A program made the position numbers and the translations under genes. DNA of 64,000 bases from Rhodanobacter sp. ANJX3. GTDB lineage: Bacteria; Pseudomonadota; Gammaproteobacteria; Xanthomonadales; Rhodanobacteraceae. Where the stretch lies: positions 558,001 to 622,000 of the forward strand of contig NZ_JACHCM010000002.1 in the NCBI RefSeq assembly GCF_014200755.1, given 5' to 3'. Each line of letters starts with the position of its first letter. Within the stretch, counting starts at the first letter, position 1. The notes under the pieces are model-generated. The model was not told the origin of the DNA, did no database searches, and saw only the letters and a program-made list of their open reading frames with translations. Positions 26,387-34,822 of the stretch are shown piece by piece.

Positions 26387-27306
26387 GGATTCGCCTCGAT
26401 CAGCGCTAGCGCCTCGGCGCTATCGGCCTGACAACTGGTGCCACCGATACCGCGCGTCGAAAGGCTGCCGCAGGCACTCCCCCAGCGCAGACAGTCGATC
26501 GGCGGCTGTTGCCGCAGCCACGCATGGATGAAGCCGGCATCGAAAGAGTCGCCGGCCCCCGTACTATCCACCGAGGCCACGGAATAAGCGGGCATGTCGA
26601 TCAGACGCTCGCCGTCTAGCGTGGCGCTTCCCTGGCGGCCGCGCTTCACCACGGTGCGTGTGTGCCCGTTGGCCAGTGCGAGCAGGCCTTCCGCGACCGA
26701 TGTTCTGCCGGTGATGCCGCGAAGCTCCAGATCGTTCGGAAGAAACAGATCGACCCGTTTCAAGGTATCGATCAGATCATCGCCCCATCGCTCTTCCGGA
26801 TCGAACCCCGGATCCAGTGAGATGGTCAGGCCATGCCTTCGTGCTCGCGCAAACAAGCCGCTACAACCAAGACGCAAGGACCGCTGCAGATAATACGAAG
26901 ACACATGCAAATGATCGGCGGCCTGGAGGCAGGCATCACTGACGTCTTCGGCGTGCAGTGCGTCGATCGCGCCCGCGAAAGTGACCAAGGCGCGATCTTG
27001 CGCCGTCGAAAGCGACGCGGTGACACCGGTGCGCAACGTCGTATCGCATCGTATCCCGTTCGTATCGACGCCCGCATCGCGCAATGCGGCCAGACAATAA
27101 TCGCCCCACTGATCGCCGCCGACTTTGCCGACGAAAGCCACCGGGTTGCCCAGTCGCGCCAGCCCCATGGCGCAAATCATCGACGAACTTCCAGGCGCCA
27201 GCACAAAGTCTTCGGCAAGCACTTCCTTGCCCGGTTGCGGAAAGGCGCTGCAATCCCTGAAGACCAAATCGACGTTGACTTCGCCGACGACCAGGATACG
27301 TTTCAC
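26383..27306 (-). CDS. PfkB-family carbohydrate kinase, ribokinase-like
   Basis: A 307-residue kinase of the ribokinase/fructokinase branch: ILVVGEVNVDLVF at the N-terminus, FVLAPGSSSMICAMGLARLG in place of the usual GG-x-x-x-N-A signature, FLPNDLELRGITG, and DSTGAGDSFDAGF with the catalytic Asp (about 252). It probably puts the first phosphate on the imported sugar. The altered first signature (APGSSSM) suggests an unusual substrate. It overlaps the AgaS-like gene upstream and the other kinase downstream by four bases each. FrlD-type fructosamine kinases, which partner SIS proteins, are an alternative to hexosamine kinase. Confidence 0.8.
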   Translation of the reverse strand: MKRILVVGEVNVDLVFRDCSAFPQPGKEVLAEDFVLAPGSSSMICAMGLARLGNPVAFVGKVGGDQWGDYCLAALRDAGVDTNGIRCDTTLRTGVTASLSTAQDRALVTFAGAIDALHAEDVSDACLQAADHLHVSSYYLQRSLRLGCSGLFARARRHGLTISLDPGFDPEERWGDDLIDTLKRVDLFLPNDLELRGITGRTSVAEGLLALANGHTRTVVKRGRQGSATLDGERLIDMPAYSVASVDSTGAGDSFDAGFIHAWLRQQPPIDCLRWGSACGSLSTRGIGGTSCQADSAEALALIEANP

Positions 27307-28511
27307 GCGCCCTCCCGATCCTGGTGGATGGGGAAGTGCTCGACCACACGGGTCAGCACGCCTTGCGAAGGCGTATCGGGCTTCTGTCCCAGCTTCAGGC
27401 AGCGGAAGAAAGCGAGCAGTTGCCCCACCACCACGTCGGCCAGCAGCAAAAGGCCGGCATCGTCATCCGCCGGGTCGGCCAACTCGACGGCAAGATCGTG
27501 CGGCCCAAGCATATCCTTGGCGATATCCGTACCCACCAGCACACGGGTCGTACCCAAACGCTTTCGCGAAAGCTCGCGCAGCAGATCGTATTCATACGCT
27601 CGTACCGCTTGGTCTGACGACAAGAACGCGACCACCAGCGTTTTTTCGTCGATGCTGGACATCGGACCGTGCCGCAGGCCGAGGTAAGTTTCCGCACGCG
27701 TGATCACTGCGCCCGTCGTCATCTCCAGCATTTTCAGCGCCGCCTCGTGCGCCGCGCCGAGCGCACCGCCGCTGCCGAGATAAAGCACCGAGGAAAAATC
27801 CCCGTCGGCCATCGACGCGAGCGCATCGGCCTGCGTGTCGAACAGACTTTGCACACTGCTGGCCATTGAATCGACCGTAGCCGGCCACGTGCCGTTCTGA
27901 CCCTGCTTCGCCAGACCCATACCGGCGAGCAACAGATTGGTGAAACTGCTGGTCATCACCAGACTGCGGTCGTTGGTACGTTCGTCGAGAACCAGCACCG
28001 TGACGCGCGGTTCGTGGCGATAATTCGTGGCAAGTTTGCCCGCGGCATTGCAGGTGATCACGAGATGGCGATAGCCCGGCGCGTCGGCCAAAAGGCGACT
28101 CACCACGCTCGCGCTCTCGGGGCTGTCGCCTGAACGCGCCAGCGAAATCAGCAAACCCTCGCCCGGAGGCAACACGTCGCGCCAGTGCGTCAGCAAGGTT
28201 CCGGCGGCGATCGCCTGAACAGGCACACCGATCGCGCGTTGCAGCAGCGGCGCCAGGCACTCACCGATATACATCGAGCTGCCCGACCCGGTCAGCACGA
28301 CATGCGAAGGCGGCGGCGACAGTGCCTGCTGCAGCGAATCGCGCACAGTCGGATCGGTGAGCCGCTTTGCGGTCTCCTGCCACGTCTGCGGCTGTTGCAG
28401 TATCTCCCGCAGGGTGTCGGCATAGCCGCACGACGCCTGCTGCGCCGATGAAAGTGAAAGCAAGGCATCGAATCGCGCCGAATCTTTCTTTTTATTGTTT
28501 AAACTTGTCAT
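27303..28511 (-). CDS. agaS: SIS-domain sugar-phosphate isomerase/deaminase (AgaS-like)
   Basis: A 402-residue protein with two SIS domains: HVVLTGSGSSMYIGECL (about 67-84) with SLARSGDSPESASVV, and VLYLGSGGALGAAHEA (about 244-259) with ETYLGLRHGPMSSID. Length and the RHGPMS segment match AgaS, which converts galactosamine-6-P to tagatose-6-P with loss of ammonia; other SIS proteins are isomerases or fructosamine-6-P deglycases. I chose ATG 28511 (MTSLNNKKK), since the open frame further upstream is low-complexity and overlaps the divergent aldolase gene. It heads a three-gene overlapping run with two PfkB kinases. Confidence 0.82.
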   Translation of the reverse strand: MTSLNNKKKDSARFDALLSLSSAQQASCGYADTLREILQQPQTWQETAKRLTDPTVRDSLQQALSPPPSHVVLTGSGSSMYIGECLAPLLQRAIGVPVQAIAAGTLLTHWRDVLPPGEGLLISLARSGDSPESASVVSRLLADAPGYRHLVITCNAAGKLATNYRHEPRVTVLVLDERTNDRSLVMTSSFTNLLLAGMGLAKQGQNGTWPATVDSMASSVQSLFDTQADALASMADGDFSSVLYLGSGGALGAAHEAALKMLEMTTGAVITRAETYLGLRHGPMSSIDEKTLVVAFLSSDQAVRAYEYDLLRELSRKRLGTTRVLVGTDIAKDMLGPHDLAVELADPADDDAGLLLLADVVVGQLLAFFRCLKLGQKPDTPSQGVLTRVVEHFPIHQDREGA

Positions 28512-28567
28512 TTTGCCGGATACAATCGAATATGAAAGGCTAAATCGCCGAAACGAGAGTATTCGAA
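28512..28567. promoter_or_regulatory. Shared divergent promoter, candidate DeoR operator
   Basis: These 56 bases separate the AgaS-like gene (minus) from the aldolase gene (plus) and must hold at least part of both promoters. AT-rich GAAA-containing elements recur (ATGAAAGG, CCGAAACGA, and TCGAAATGAAAC into the aldolase start). Repeated CGAAA/TTTCG elements are typical of AgaR/DeoR operators, so the DeoR protein at 30796-31593 may act here. No exact palindrome is seen. Confidence 0.4.
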
Positions 28568-29485
28568 ATGAAACAAAACTTACAAGCGGTTTCGAACATC
28601 GGCCAGAAAATTTCCGGGCTGTCACTGTCTCACGGCAAGCGCACCCGGCTGTGGCGGCTTCTTTACGCGCATGGCCCGCGTAACGGCAACCTTCTGGTCC
28701 TTCCGCTGGATCAGGGGCTGGAACACGGACCGACGGATTTCTTTCCGCATCCGCCGGCGGTGGATCCCGAGTACCAGTTTCGGCTGGCGGTAGAGGGCAA
28801 CTTTTCCGCCATCGCGCTGGGCATCGGCCTTGCTGAAAAGTACATGGGCGATTACTGCGGGCAGATTCCACTGATTCTCAAGCTCAATGGCAAAACCAAT
28901 ATCCCCAGCGATGCCGAAGCCACGTCGCCTTTGTTCGCTTCAGTCGAAGACGCCGTGCGACTGGGCGCCGATGCGGTGGGTTACACCTTGTATGTGGGCT
29001 CGGCACGCCAGCACGATGAAATTCGCCAGTTCGAAAAAGTGCGCCAGGATTGCGAGCGCTACGGTATGCCGCTGGTCATGTGGTCGTATCCTCGCGGCGC
29101 GGCTGTCGATGCCAAGGGCGGCACCAATACGCTCTATGCGCAGGACTACGCCGCCCGCATCGCGCTTGAGATGGGTGCCGACATCGTCAAGCTGCACGAA
29201 CCCAACGAGAGTACGACCCACGTGCCCGCGCCCTACAGTCAGCTACAGGAAGACGCCGCGACTCGGAGCGCGCGCGTCGTGCGTTCCGCCGGTCGCACCA
29301 TGGTGCTGTTTTCCGGCGGCGAAAAAAACGACGACGACTCCGCCGTACTGCGCAAGGTCGAGTTCTACCTGCAGTCCGGCGCTACCGGCGTGATGTTTGG
29401 ACGCAATATGTGGTTGCGTCCCTTCGATCAGGCGCTGGCGCTGACCCGCGCCGTACACGACATCATGGCCAAGTATCCGCGCTGA
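28568..29485 (+). CDS. Class I fructose/tagatose-bisphosphate aldolase, DhnA/FbaB type
   Basis: A 305-residue Schiff-base aldolase of the archaeal/FbaB type. Visible segments are LLVLPLDQGLEHGPTDFF (about 40-57), IPLILKLNGKTNI, and ADIVKLHEPNES, where the Lys (about 206) is the likely Schiff-base residue. VLFSGGEKNDDD and GATGVMFGRNMW form the phosphate site. It cleaves a ketose bisphosphate to dihydroxyacetone phosphate and glyceraldehyde-3-P. Given the divergent AgaS-like and kinase genes, tagatose-1,6-bisphosphate is the likely in vivo substrate, though fructose-1,6-bisphosphate is equally consistent with the fold. GAGAG lies upstream of the ATG. Confidence 0.85.
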   Translation: MKQNLQAVSNIGQKISGLSLSHGKRTRLWRLLYAHGPRNGNLLVLPLDQGLEHGPTDFFPHPPAVDPEYQFRLAVEGNFSAIALGIGLAEKYMGDYCGQIPLILKLNGKTNIPSDAEATSPLFASVEDAVRLGADAVGYTLYVGSARQHDEIRQFEKVRQDCERYGMPLVMWSYPRGAAVDAKGGTNTLYAQDYAARIALEMGADIVKLHEPNESTTHVPAPYSQLQEDAATRSARVVRSAGRTMVLFSGGEKNDDDSAVLRKVEFYLQSGATGVMFGRNMWLRPFDQALALTRAVHDIMAKYPR

Positions 29486-29536
29486 ACATGCCGACTGAAA
29501 CAATGCCTGCGGCCAATCGAGTGATGAGGTGATCGC

Positions 29537-30793
29537 ATGATCCGAAGCCATAGCTGGTCGCGACAACGCCAACCCCGTGCAAGCCTGGGCTGCCATGTCA
29601 CCCAGGCCGGCTGCCTGTGCTGCTCGCCGCCGACCGGTGCGGGCACCGTTCGAATCGAAGGCAGCAAGAACCCGCTGAGTACGGCCGGCGGTGAGAGCGG
29701 GCTGCGCCTGCAGGATTTCCAGCCGCGCAGCATGCTGCACGTGCCGACCACGCGGATCGAACGCCCGCGTTTTCCGGTGATCGACATGCATACGCACCTG
29801 ACCTGGTCGAGCCATGTACGCAGCGGCATCTCGGTCGGCGAGGAAATCACCCTGTTCGCCCAACCCGAAGACCTGCTGCCGGTGATGGACCGCAAAGGCG
29901 TTCGCACGCTGGTGAACCTCACCGGCGGTGTCGGCGCCGGCCTCGAACAAAGCATCCGTTCGTTCGACCATGCGGCTCCCGGACGCTTTCTCACGCTTAC
30001 CGAGCCGTCGTTCGACTTGTTTCCCGAGCCGAACTACGCGCAGCTGCAGGGCGACGCCATTGCGCACGCGCAGCGGATCGGTGCACGCGGCCTCAAACTG
30101 CTCAAGACGCTGGGCCTGTATCTGCGGGAAAATATCGACGAAGGAGCTCTGGTCGCCGTGGATGACCGCCGCTTTGATCCGATGTGGGAAGCCTGCGCAG
30201 GCTACGACATGCCGGTATTCCTTCACGTCTCCGACCCCGAAGCTTTTTTTCTGCCGACCGACGCCAACAACGAACGCTACGAGGAACTGAGCAACCACCC
30301 GGACTGGTCGTTCTACGGGCCCGCGTTCCCAAGCAATGCGGAGCTGCTGGCCGCGCGCGACCGGCTGATTGCGCGCCACCCCAAGACGACGTTCGCCCTG
30401 CTGCATGTGGGCAACAACGCAGAAAACCTGGAGGCCGTCGCCGCATGCCTGGATCGTTTCCCGAACACGGTGATCGACATCAGCGCGCGCATCGGCGAGC
30501 TGGGCCGACAGCCGCGCACGGCGCGACGCTTCTTCGATCGCTATCAGGACCGCATCCTGTTCGGCACCGATGCGGTGCCATCACCGTATGGCGACGATGT
30601 ACCGCAGCAGCTGTTTGGCGATGCGCTTTACGAAATCTATTACCGGTTCCTGGAAACCGAAGACGAGTACTTCGATTACGCCCCGGCGCCGACGCCTCCA
30701 CAAGGACGCTGGTCGATCTACGGCCTGGGGCTTGGCGATGCCGTGCTGCGCAAGGTATATCATGACAACGCCGCCCGCCTTCTGCATATCTGA
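29537..30793 (+). CDS. Amidohydrolase_2-family metal hydrolase with Cys-rich N-terminal extension
   Basis: A 418-residue protein. From about residue 78 it is a TIM-barrel amidohydrolase of the Amidohydro_2 group: FPVIDMHTHLTW (metal His pair), FLHVSDPEAFFLPTD, FALLHVGNNAENL, and ILFGTDAVPSPYG with the metal Asp (about 341). Members are lactonases, decarboxylases or isomerases. The first 77 residues are unusual, with a Cys-rich patch (SLGCHVTQAGCLCCSPP); GAGG seven bases before ATG 29537 supports this start. The stop is two bases before the DeoR gene. In the Aga pathway an amidohydrolase removes acetate from GalNAc-6-P, but that enzyme belongs to the NagA group, so equivalence is uncertain. 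Confidence 0.75.
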   Translation: MIRSHSWSRQRQPRASLGCHVTQAGCLCCSPPTGAGTVRIEGSKNPLSTAGGESGLRLQDFQPRSMLHVPTTRIERPRFPVIDMHTHLTWSSHVRSGISVGEEITLFAQPEDLLPVMDRKGVRTLVNLTGGVGAGLEQSIRSFDHAAPGRFLTLTEPSFDLFPEPNYAQLQGDAIAHAQRIGARGLKLLKTLGLYLRENIDEGALVAVDDRRFDPMWEACAGYDMPVFLHVSDPEAFFLPTDANNERYEELSNHPDWSFYGPAFPSNAELLAARDRLIARHPKTTFALLHVGNNAENLEAVAACLDRFPNTVIDISARIGELGRQPRTARRFFDRYQDRILFGTDAVPSPYGDDVPQQLFGDALYEIYYRFLETEDEYFDYAPAPTPPQGRWSIYGLGLGDAVLRKVYHDNAARLLHI

Positions 30794-30795
30794 CC

Positions 30796-31593
30796 ATGAG
30801 CGAAACCCCCACTGCCTCGCCCCGCCTGCTGGTCGAGGAGCGCCGCCGCCTGATCGTTGAACTGGTAGAGCAGCAAGGGCGTGCCACAGTCGAGGAACTG
30901 GCGACACGCTTCGGTACATCGACGGTCACCATTCGAGCGGATCTGGACATGCTGGCGCGCAACTCGGTCATTGCCCGCTCGCACGGCGGCGCGCTGCCGA
31001 TTGCCGCGGCGACGAACGATACCCCGCTCAATATCAAAGAAACCCGCTGGCATGCGCAGAAGCTGCGCATCGGCCAGGCCGCTGCGAAGATGATTCAGGA
31101 CGGCGAAACGATCATCCTCGATTCCGGCTCCACCACGGTGGAGATCGCGCGGCAAATCCGTCAGATGAAGTTCGAATCGCTGACCGTGATTACGAATGCC
31201 TTGAACATCGCGATGGAGCTGTCGGGTCTGCCGCCGATCCGCGTGATGATGCTGGGCGGCCTGCTGCGACAAACCTCGTATTCGCTGGTCGGCCCGGATG
31301 CCGAACAGGCCCTGGCGAAGCTTTCCGCCGATCGACTTTTTCTCGGCGTCGACGGTCTCGACCCCGAAGTGGGCGTCACCACGCCGGACCCACTCGAGGC
31401 CGCCTTGAATGCGCTGATGATCCGCGTCTCACGCCAGACGATCGCGGTACTCGACGCCAGCAAGCTGGGCCAGCGCAGCCTGTCGGTGATCACCCCGGTG
31501 CACAACCTGCATATGGTGATTACCGACAGCAGCGCGGATGCACACGCCGTCGACACGCTGCGGACCGCCGGGGTGCAGGTGCTGCTGGTCTGA
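30796..31593 (+). CDS. DeoR-family transcriptional repressor (AgaR-like)
   Basis: A 265-residue regulator. The N-terminal DeoR helix-turn-helix is RRRLIVELVEQQGRATVEEL followed by FGTSTVTIRADLDML (about residues 15-55). The C-terminal sugar-phosphate domain has ILDSGSTTVEIARQI, TNALNIAMEL, MLGGLLRQ, LFLGVDGLD and VLDASKLG. DeoR proteins of this type respond to phosphosugars made by the pathway they control. It is cotranscribed with the amidohydrolase gene (two-base gap) and probably represses the divergent promoter at 28512-28567 and possibly the TonB receptor. Confidence 0.9.
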   Translation: MSETPTASPRLLVEERRRLIVELVEQQGRATVEELATRFGTSTVTIRADLDMLARNSVIARSHGGALPIAAATNDTPLNIKETRWHAQKLRIGQAAAKMIQDGETIILDSGSTTVEIARQIRQMKFESLTVITNALNIAMELSGLPPIRVMMLGGLLRQTSYSLVGPDAEQALAKLSADRLFLGVDGLDPEVGVTTPDPLEAALNALMIRVSRQTIAVLDASKLGQRSLSVITPVHNLHMVITDSSADAHAVDTLRTAGVQVLLV

Positions 31594-31737
31594 CGGTTCG
31601 TTAGCGGCGCCTCAGCATCGATCAGGGTGGTGCGATACTGGCGCCGGCAGCAGCGCCGGCAGGTGTCACGACAACTACCAACGACGATTGCGCCTACGAT
31701 CGCGGGATCGTCGGTGCTTTCATCGGCCGCGTAGAAA

Positions 31738-34599
31738 TCAGTCGAACGTCCAGCTGATATCGGCGGTCGCCATGGTGGCCTGCTGGCGCTGCCCGACGTA
31801 TTGGTCGAGGCCGAACGCGAGCCGCGTGCGCGGTGTGAGCGTCCAGTCCAGCGAGGTGCCGATGATGCCGCTGTCGCGCGCCAGGCCGATGCCCTCGACC
31901 GGGGCAAACTGGTTGACGCCGCTGAAGCTGGCATCGAACGCGTCGCCGCGCACGCCGAAGGACTGCTGCCATAAGACTTTGGTCTGCCAGCTGAGCTTAC
32001 TGCCGTCGCTGAGGGTCCAGTTGCGCGCTGCGCGCAGGCCCGCGCCGGCCTGCCAGCGAGCCGAGGTTTGCGCCGCGGATTTCAGGCCGAAGCCATCCGC
32101 ACCCTGCTCGTCGAAACCGTCGTGCTGGATCTGCGCGTACTGCAGATTCATGTACGGCGTAACTTGGGTATTGCCCAGCAAGAACCGGTAGCCGCTCTCG
32201 CCGTAGGCCACGCCATAGCGACCGTTGCTGATGCTGGCGGTACCGGCAACCTGATCGCCGAGCTGCACGTAGCGACGGATGTTTTCGCGGTAGCTGCCGA
32301 CGCCGAAACGGCCCATGGTGTACCACGCGCCATTGATCACGCCGCCGTAGAACATGCCCTCGATCGCGTGACTGCGGCCTTGATCGGCGCTTTCGTCGAG
32401 CTGCCCCAGGCCCTGACTCTGGCTCAGCGCATAACCGATCACGCCGTTGCCGCCGATACGCTGGTCGGCGCCGGCCATCCAGCCGCTGAGGTCGTAACCG
32501 AGGCTGCTGTAACCGCTGCGCTGCAGATCGCCGCGATAGCCGAGGCTCTGCGTCCACGCACCGATGCGCGGCGCGTCGAGCAGGCTGACGAAGCGATCGG
32601 AAAGCGCCTGCGTGCCGGCATCGATAGCCTGCAGGGTCATCGCGGCGCTGGCGCCGTAGATCTGACCGGACAGACTTTCCAGCGACCGCTGCGCCACGGC
32701 TGACGTGGCCGACTGCTGCAGGCTGGCCGCGCCGACCATGAAGTCGGTGCTGACCGGTTTCATGCCGGCGGCCGAGGCGGTGGCGCTCGACGAGCCGTTT
32801 GCCGCCGCATTGGCGAGCTGTGCGTCGATCTGCTGAAACGCGCTCTGCACACGCGTTGCGGCACCGTACGAAGCGGCCGTGTAGGTGACGCCGGGCACGG
32901 CGGTCACATTCACTTGTTGCACGTTGAGCCAGGCGCTGTTGGCGTCGTAGGCGAGCGAGGCGGTGAGCATCACGTTGGGCGCGGCATCGAGCGCCGAGAA
33001 CGTGCCGCTGAGGCCACCCGCGGCATCGAGCACATCGGTATGCGAGTTGACGACGTAGCCCTGGTTCGCACCGGTGACGTAAAGATCGCCGCCGCTCAGG
33101 GTGGCGGTGCCGGCCACGTGCAGGGCCGAGCCCAGCGACACGCCCAGACGCCCACCGGCCTGCTGGGTGTAATTGCCGGCCACGTTCAGGTTGCTGCTGC
33201 CGACGTTCAGCGTGCCGGCATTGCTGACGCTACCGCCGATCTGCGGCGTGCTGTCGAGCGTGCCGCCGTTGGCAATCGTGACGCCCGCTGCCAGCGAGGC
33301 TGCGGTCAATGTGCCGCCCTGCACCTGTGTCATGCCGGTGTAGCTGGAGGGCTGGGTCAGGTTCAGCGTGCCGCTACCCTGCTTGATCAACCCGCCCGCG
33401 CCACTGATCGGATTGTTCCAACTGGAATTGCCGCTGAAGCTGACCGTGACGTCACCCCAGTCGAAGCGCGCCGGGCCATTCACCGCGCGACCGACGTCGA
33501 GCTCGCCGTAGCCGAATGTCGGGTTGGGCTGCGAACCGCCCAGCGGATCGGCCGTTCCCAGCAGGGTCTGGCGCACGAGGTCGTTGCTGAAATACGGATA
33601 CGCCTGCCACACCAGCGCAGCGGCACCCGATACCTGGGGCGCCGCCAGCGAGGTGCCTTCGACGATGTAATAGCTGGCGCTCGTTGTCGTATCGTCCTTG
33701 CCGCTGACGATCACGTCGCCCGGTGCGGCCAGGCAATAATCCATCGCGATGCCGCACTGGTTGGAATAACTCTCGAGCTGCGTGGGATTGTTGCTGTTTA
33801 CCGCCACCACGGTGAGCCAGCCTTTTTGCAGATCGGGCGCCAGACTCGGCAGCGCGGCAATCGTGCTGGGGTTGGCCTCGGAATCGTTGCCGGCCGCAAA
33901 CACCACCAGACCGCCCCAGCTGTTGATATAGGTGTTGTAGGCGTCGTGGAAACTCTGGGTGGTGGCCGTATCGCTGGCGCTCCAGGAAATGCCGCCCCAG
34001 GAGTTGTTCATCACCTTGACGCCGGCGGCGATCAGATCGCTGCTGACCTGCCCCAGTGGGTCCGATGAGGTAACCGTAGAAGGCGGCGTGGAACCGTTGT
34101 CGTCGCCGGCGTTGTCGTCGATGATCCGCGCCGAGACGATATCCGCACCCGGTGCGATGCCGCCGGGAAATTGAGCGAAGGGCGCACCGGCGGCGATTTC
34201 CGACACCCAGGTACCGTGACCGACGACATCGTCTATGCTGAGGTTGTTGGTGGTCGGGTCGACGTAGGTCAGCTCCTTGACGACGCGACCGGCCAACGCG
34301 GGATGATTGGCCATCACGCCGGTATCGACGATGCCGATCGTGACACCGGCGCCGTTGAAGCCCTCGGTATGCGCGGCGTACGTATTGGTCAGCGCCAGTT
34401 GCGCATCGATCGGCGGCTGTGGCGGTGAAGGCGCCGGTGCGGGGGCTGGAGCTGGCGCGGGAGCCGGCGCAGGGGCCGGCGCGGAAACAGGGGCCGGCTT
34501 CACGTTGCCGCCACCGCCGCCGCAGGCATTCAGACCGAGCAAGGCGCCGGCAACCAGCATCCAGTCGCGCGAGCGTATGCCCGCATCCATTCGTTTCAT
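31738..34599 (-). CDS. Lipidated subtilisin-like autotransporter
   Basis: A 953-residue secreted protease. Lipobox LGLNAC (Cys26) is followed by a Gly run, an Ala-Pro dipeptide repeat (about 38-65), then an S8 domain with the triad Asp in IGIVDTGV (about 90), His in VGHGTWV (about 126) and Ser in EGTSLAAPQVSGAA (about 318). A beta-helical stretch with autotransporter-type repeats (GAGGLIKQGSGTLNLTQPSS, VQGGTLTAASLA) spans about 410-560. The C-terminal 260 or so residues form an autotransporter barrel ending ADISWTFD. ATG 34599 has GGGGA upstream. Lipidated subtilisin autotransporters such as neisserial NalP process other surface proteins; a similar role here is inferred. No operon partner is seen. 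Confidence 0.9.
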   Translation of the reverse strand: MKRMDAGIRSRDWMLVAGALLGLNACGGGGGNVKPAPVSAPAPAPAPAPAPAPAPAPSPPQPPIDAQLALTNTYAAHTEGFNGAGVTIGIVDTGVMANHPALAGRVVKELTYVDPTTNNLSIDDVVGHGTWVSEIAAGAPFAQFPGGIAPGADIVSARIIDDNAGDDNGSTPPSTVTSSDPLGQVSSDLIAAGVKVMNNSWGGISWSASDTATTQSFHDAYNTYINSWGGLVVFAAGNDSEANPSTIAALPSLAPDLQKGWLTVVAVNSNNPTQLESYSNQCGIAMDYCLAAPGDVIVSGKDDTTTSASYYIVEGTSLAAPQVSGAAALVWQAYPYFSNDLVRQTLLGTADPLGGSQPNPTFGYGELDVGRAVNGPARFDWGDVTVSFSGNSSWNNPISGAGGLIKQGSGTLNLTQPSSYTGMTQVQGGTLTAASLAAGVTIANGGTLDSTPQIGGSVSNAGTLNVGSSNLNVAGNYTQQAGGRLGVSLGSALHVAGTATLSGGDLYVTGANQGYVVNSHTDVLDAAGGLSGTFSALDAAPNVMLTASLAYDANSAWLNVQQVNVTAVPGVTYTAASYGAATRVQSAFQQIDAQLANAAANGSSSATASAAGMKPVSTDFMVGAASLQQSATSAVAQRSLESLSGQIYGASAAMTLQAIDAGTQALSDRFVSLLDAPRIGAWTQSLGYRGDLQRSGYSSLGYDLSGWMAGADQRIGGNGVIGYALSQSQGLGQLDESADQGRSHAIEGMFYGGVINGAWYTMGRFGVGSYRENIRRYVQLGDQVAGTASISNGRYGVAYGESGYRFLLGNTQVTPYMNLQYAQIQHDGFDEQGADGFGLKSAAQTSARWQAGAGLRAARNWTLSDGSKLSWQTKVLWQQSFGVRGDAFDASFSGVNQFAPVEGIGLARDSGIIGTSLDWTLTPRTRLAFGLDQYVGQRQQATMATADISWTFD

Positions 34600-34822
34600 G
34601 ACGCAATCCCCAGAAAGCGTTTCCATTGACGGCCGCGTTTCGACGAAACCGACGCCAGCCGTCCCCCGCGATTATCTTCTCACAACGAAATCCGAATGGA
34701 ACACGCCGAAATGCGCACGCCAGCACAACCCCGATCGATTTGCCGGCGCAGGCAGCGGACTGGGATAATCCCAAGGTTATCTATCGGGCGTTTGCGCCTT
34801 CTCAGTCCCAACGGAGTTACCC
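34600..34822. other. Divergent intergenic region, autotransporter/thiolase
   Basis: A gap of 223 bases between divergent genes. The thiolase ribosome-binding site (GGAG) is at its right end. TATCT-like AT-rich bases near 34775-34790 may be part of the thiolase promoter, but no full -35/-10 pair is convincing. Confidence 0.35.

Noticed and set aside
27303..28871. Longer AgaS-like protein beginning at 28871
   Set aside because: The extra 120 residues are low-complexity, overlap the divergent aldolase gene and its promoter, and have no counterpart in SIS proteins.
34440..34500. Short tandem GGCGC/GGAGC repeat looking like a minisatellite
   Set aside because: It is the coding sequence of the Ala-Pro stalk of the autotransporter.
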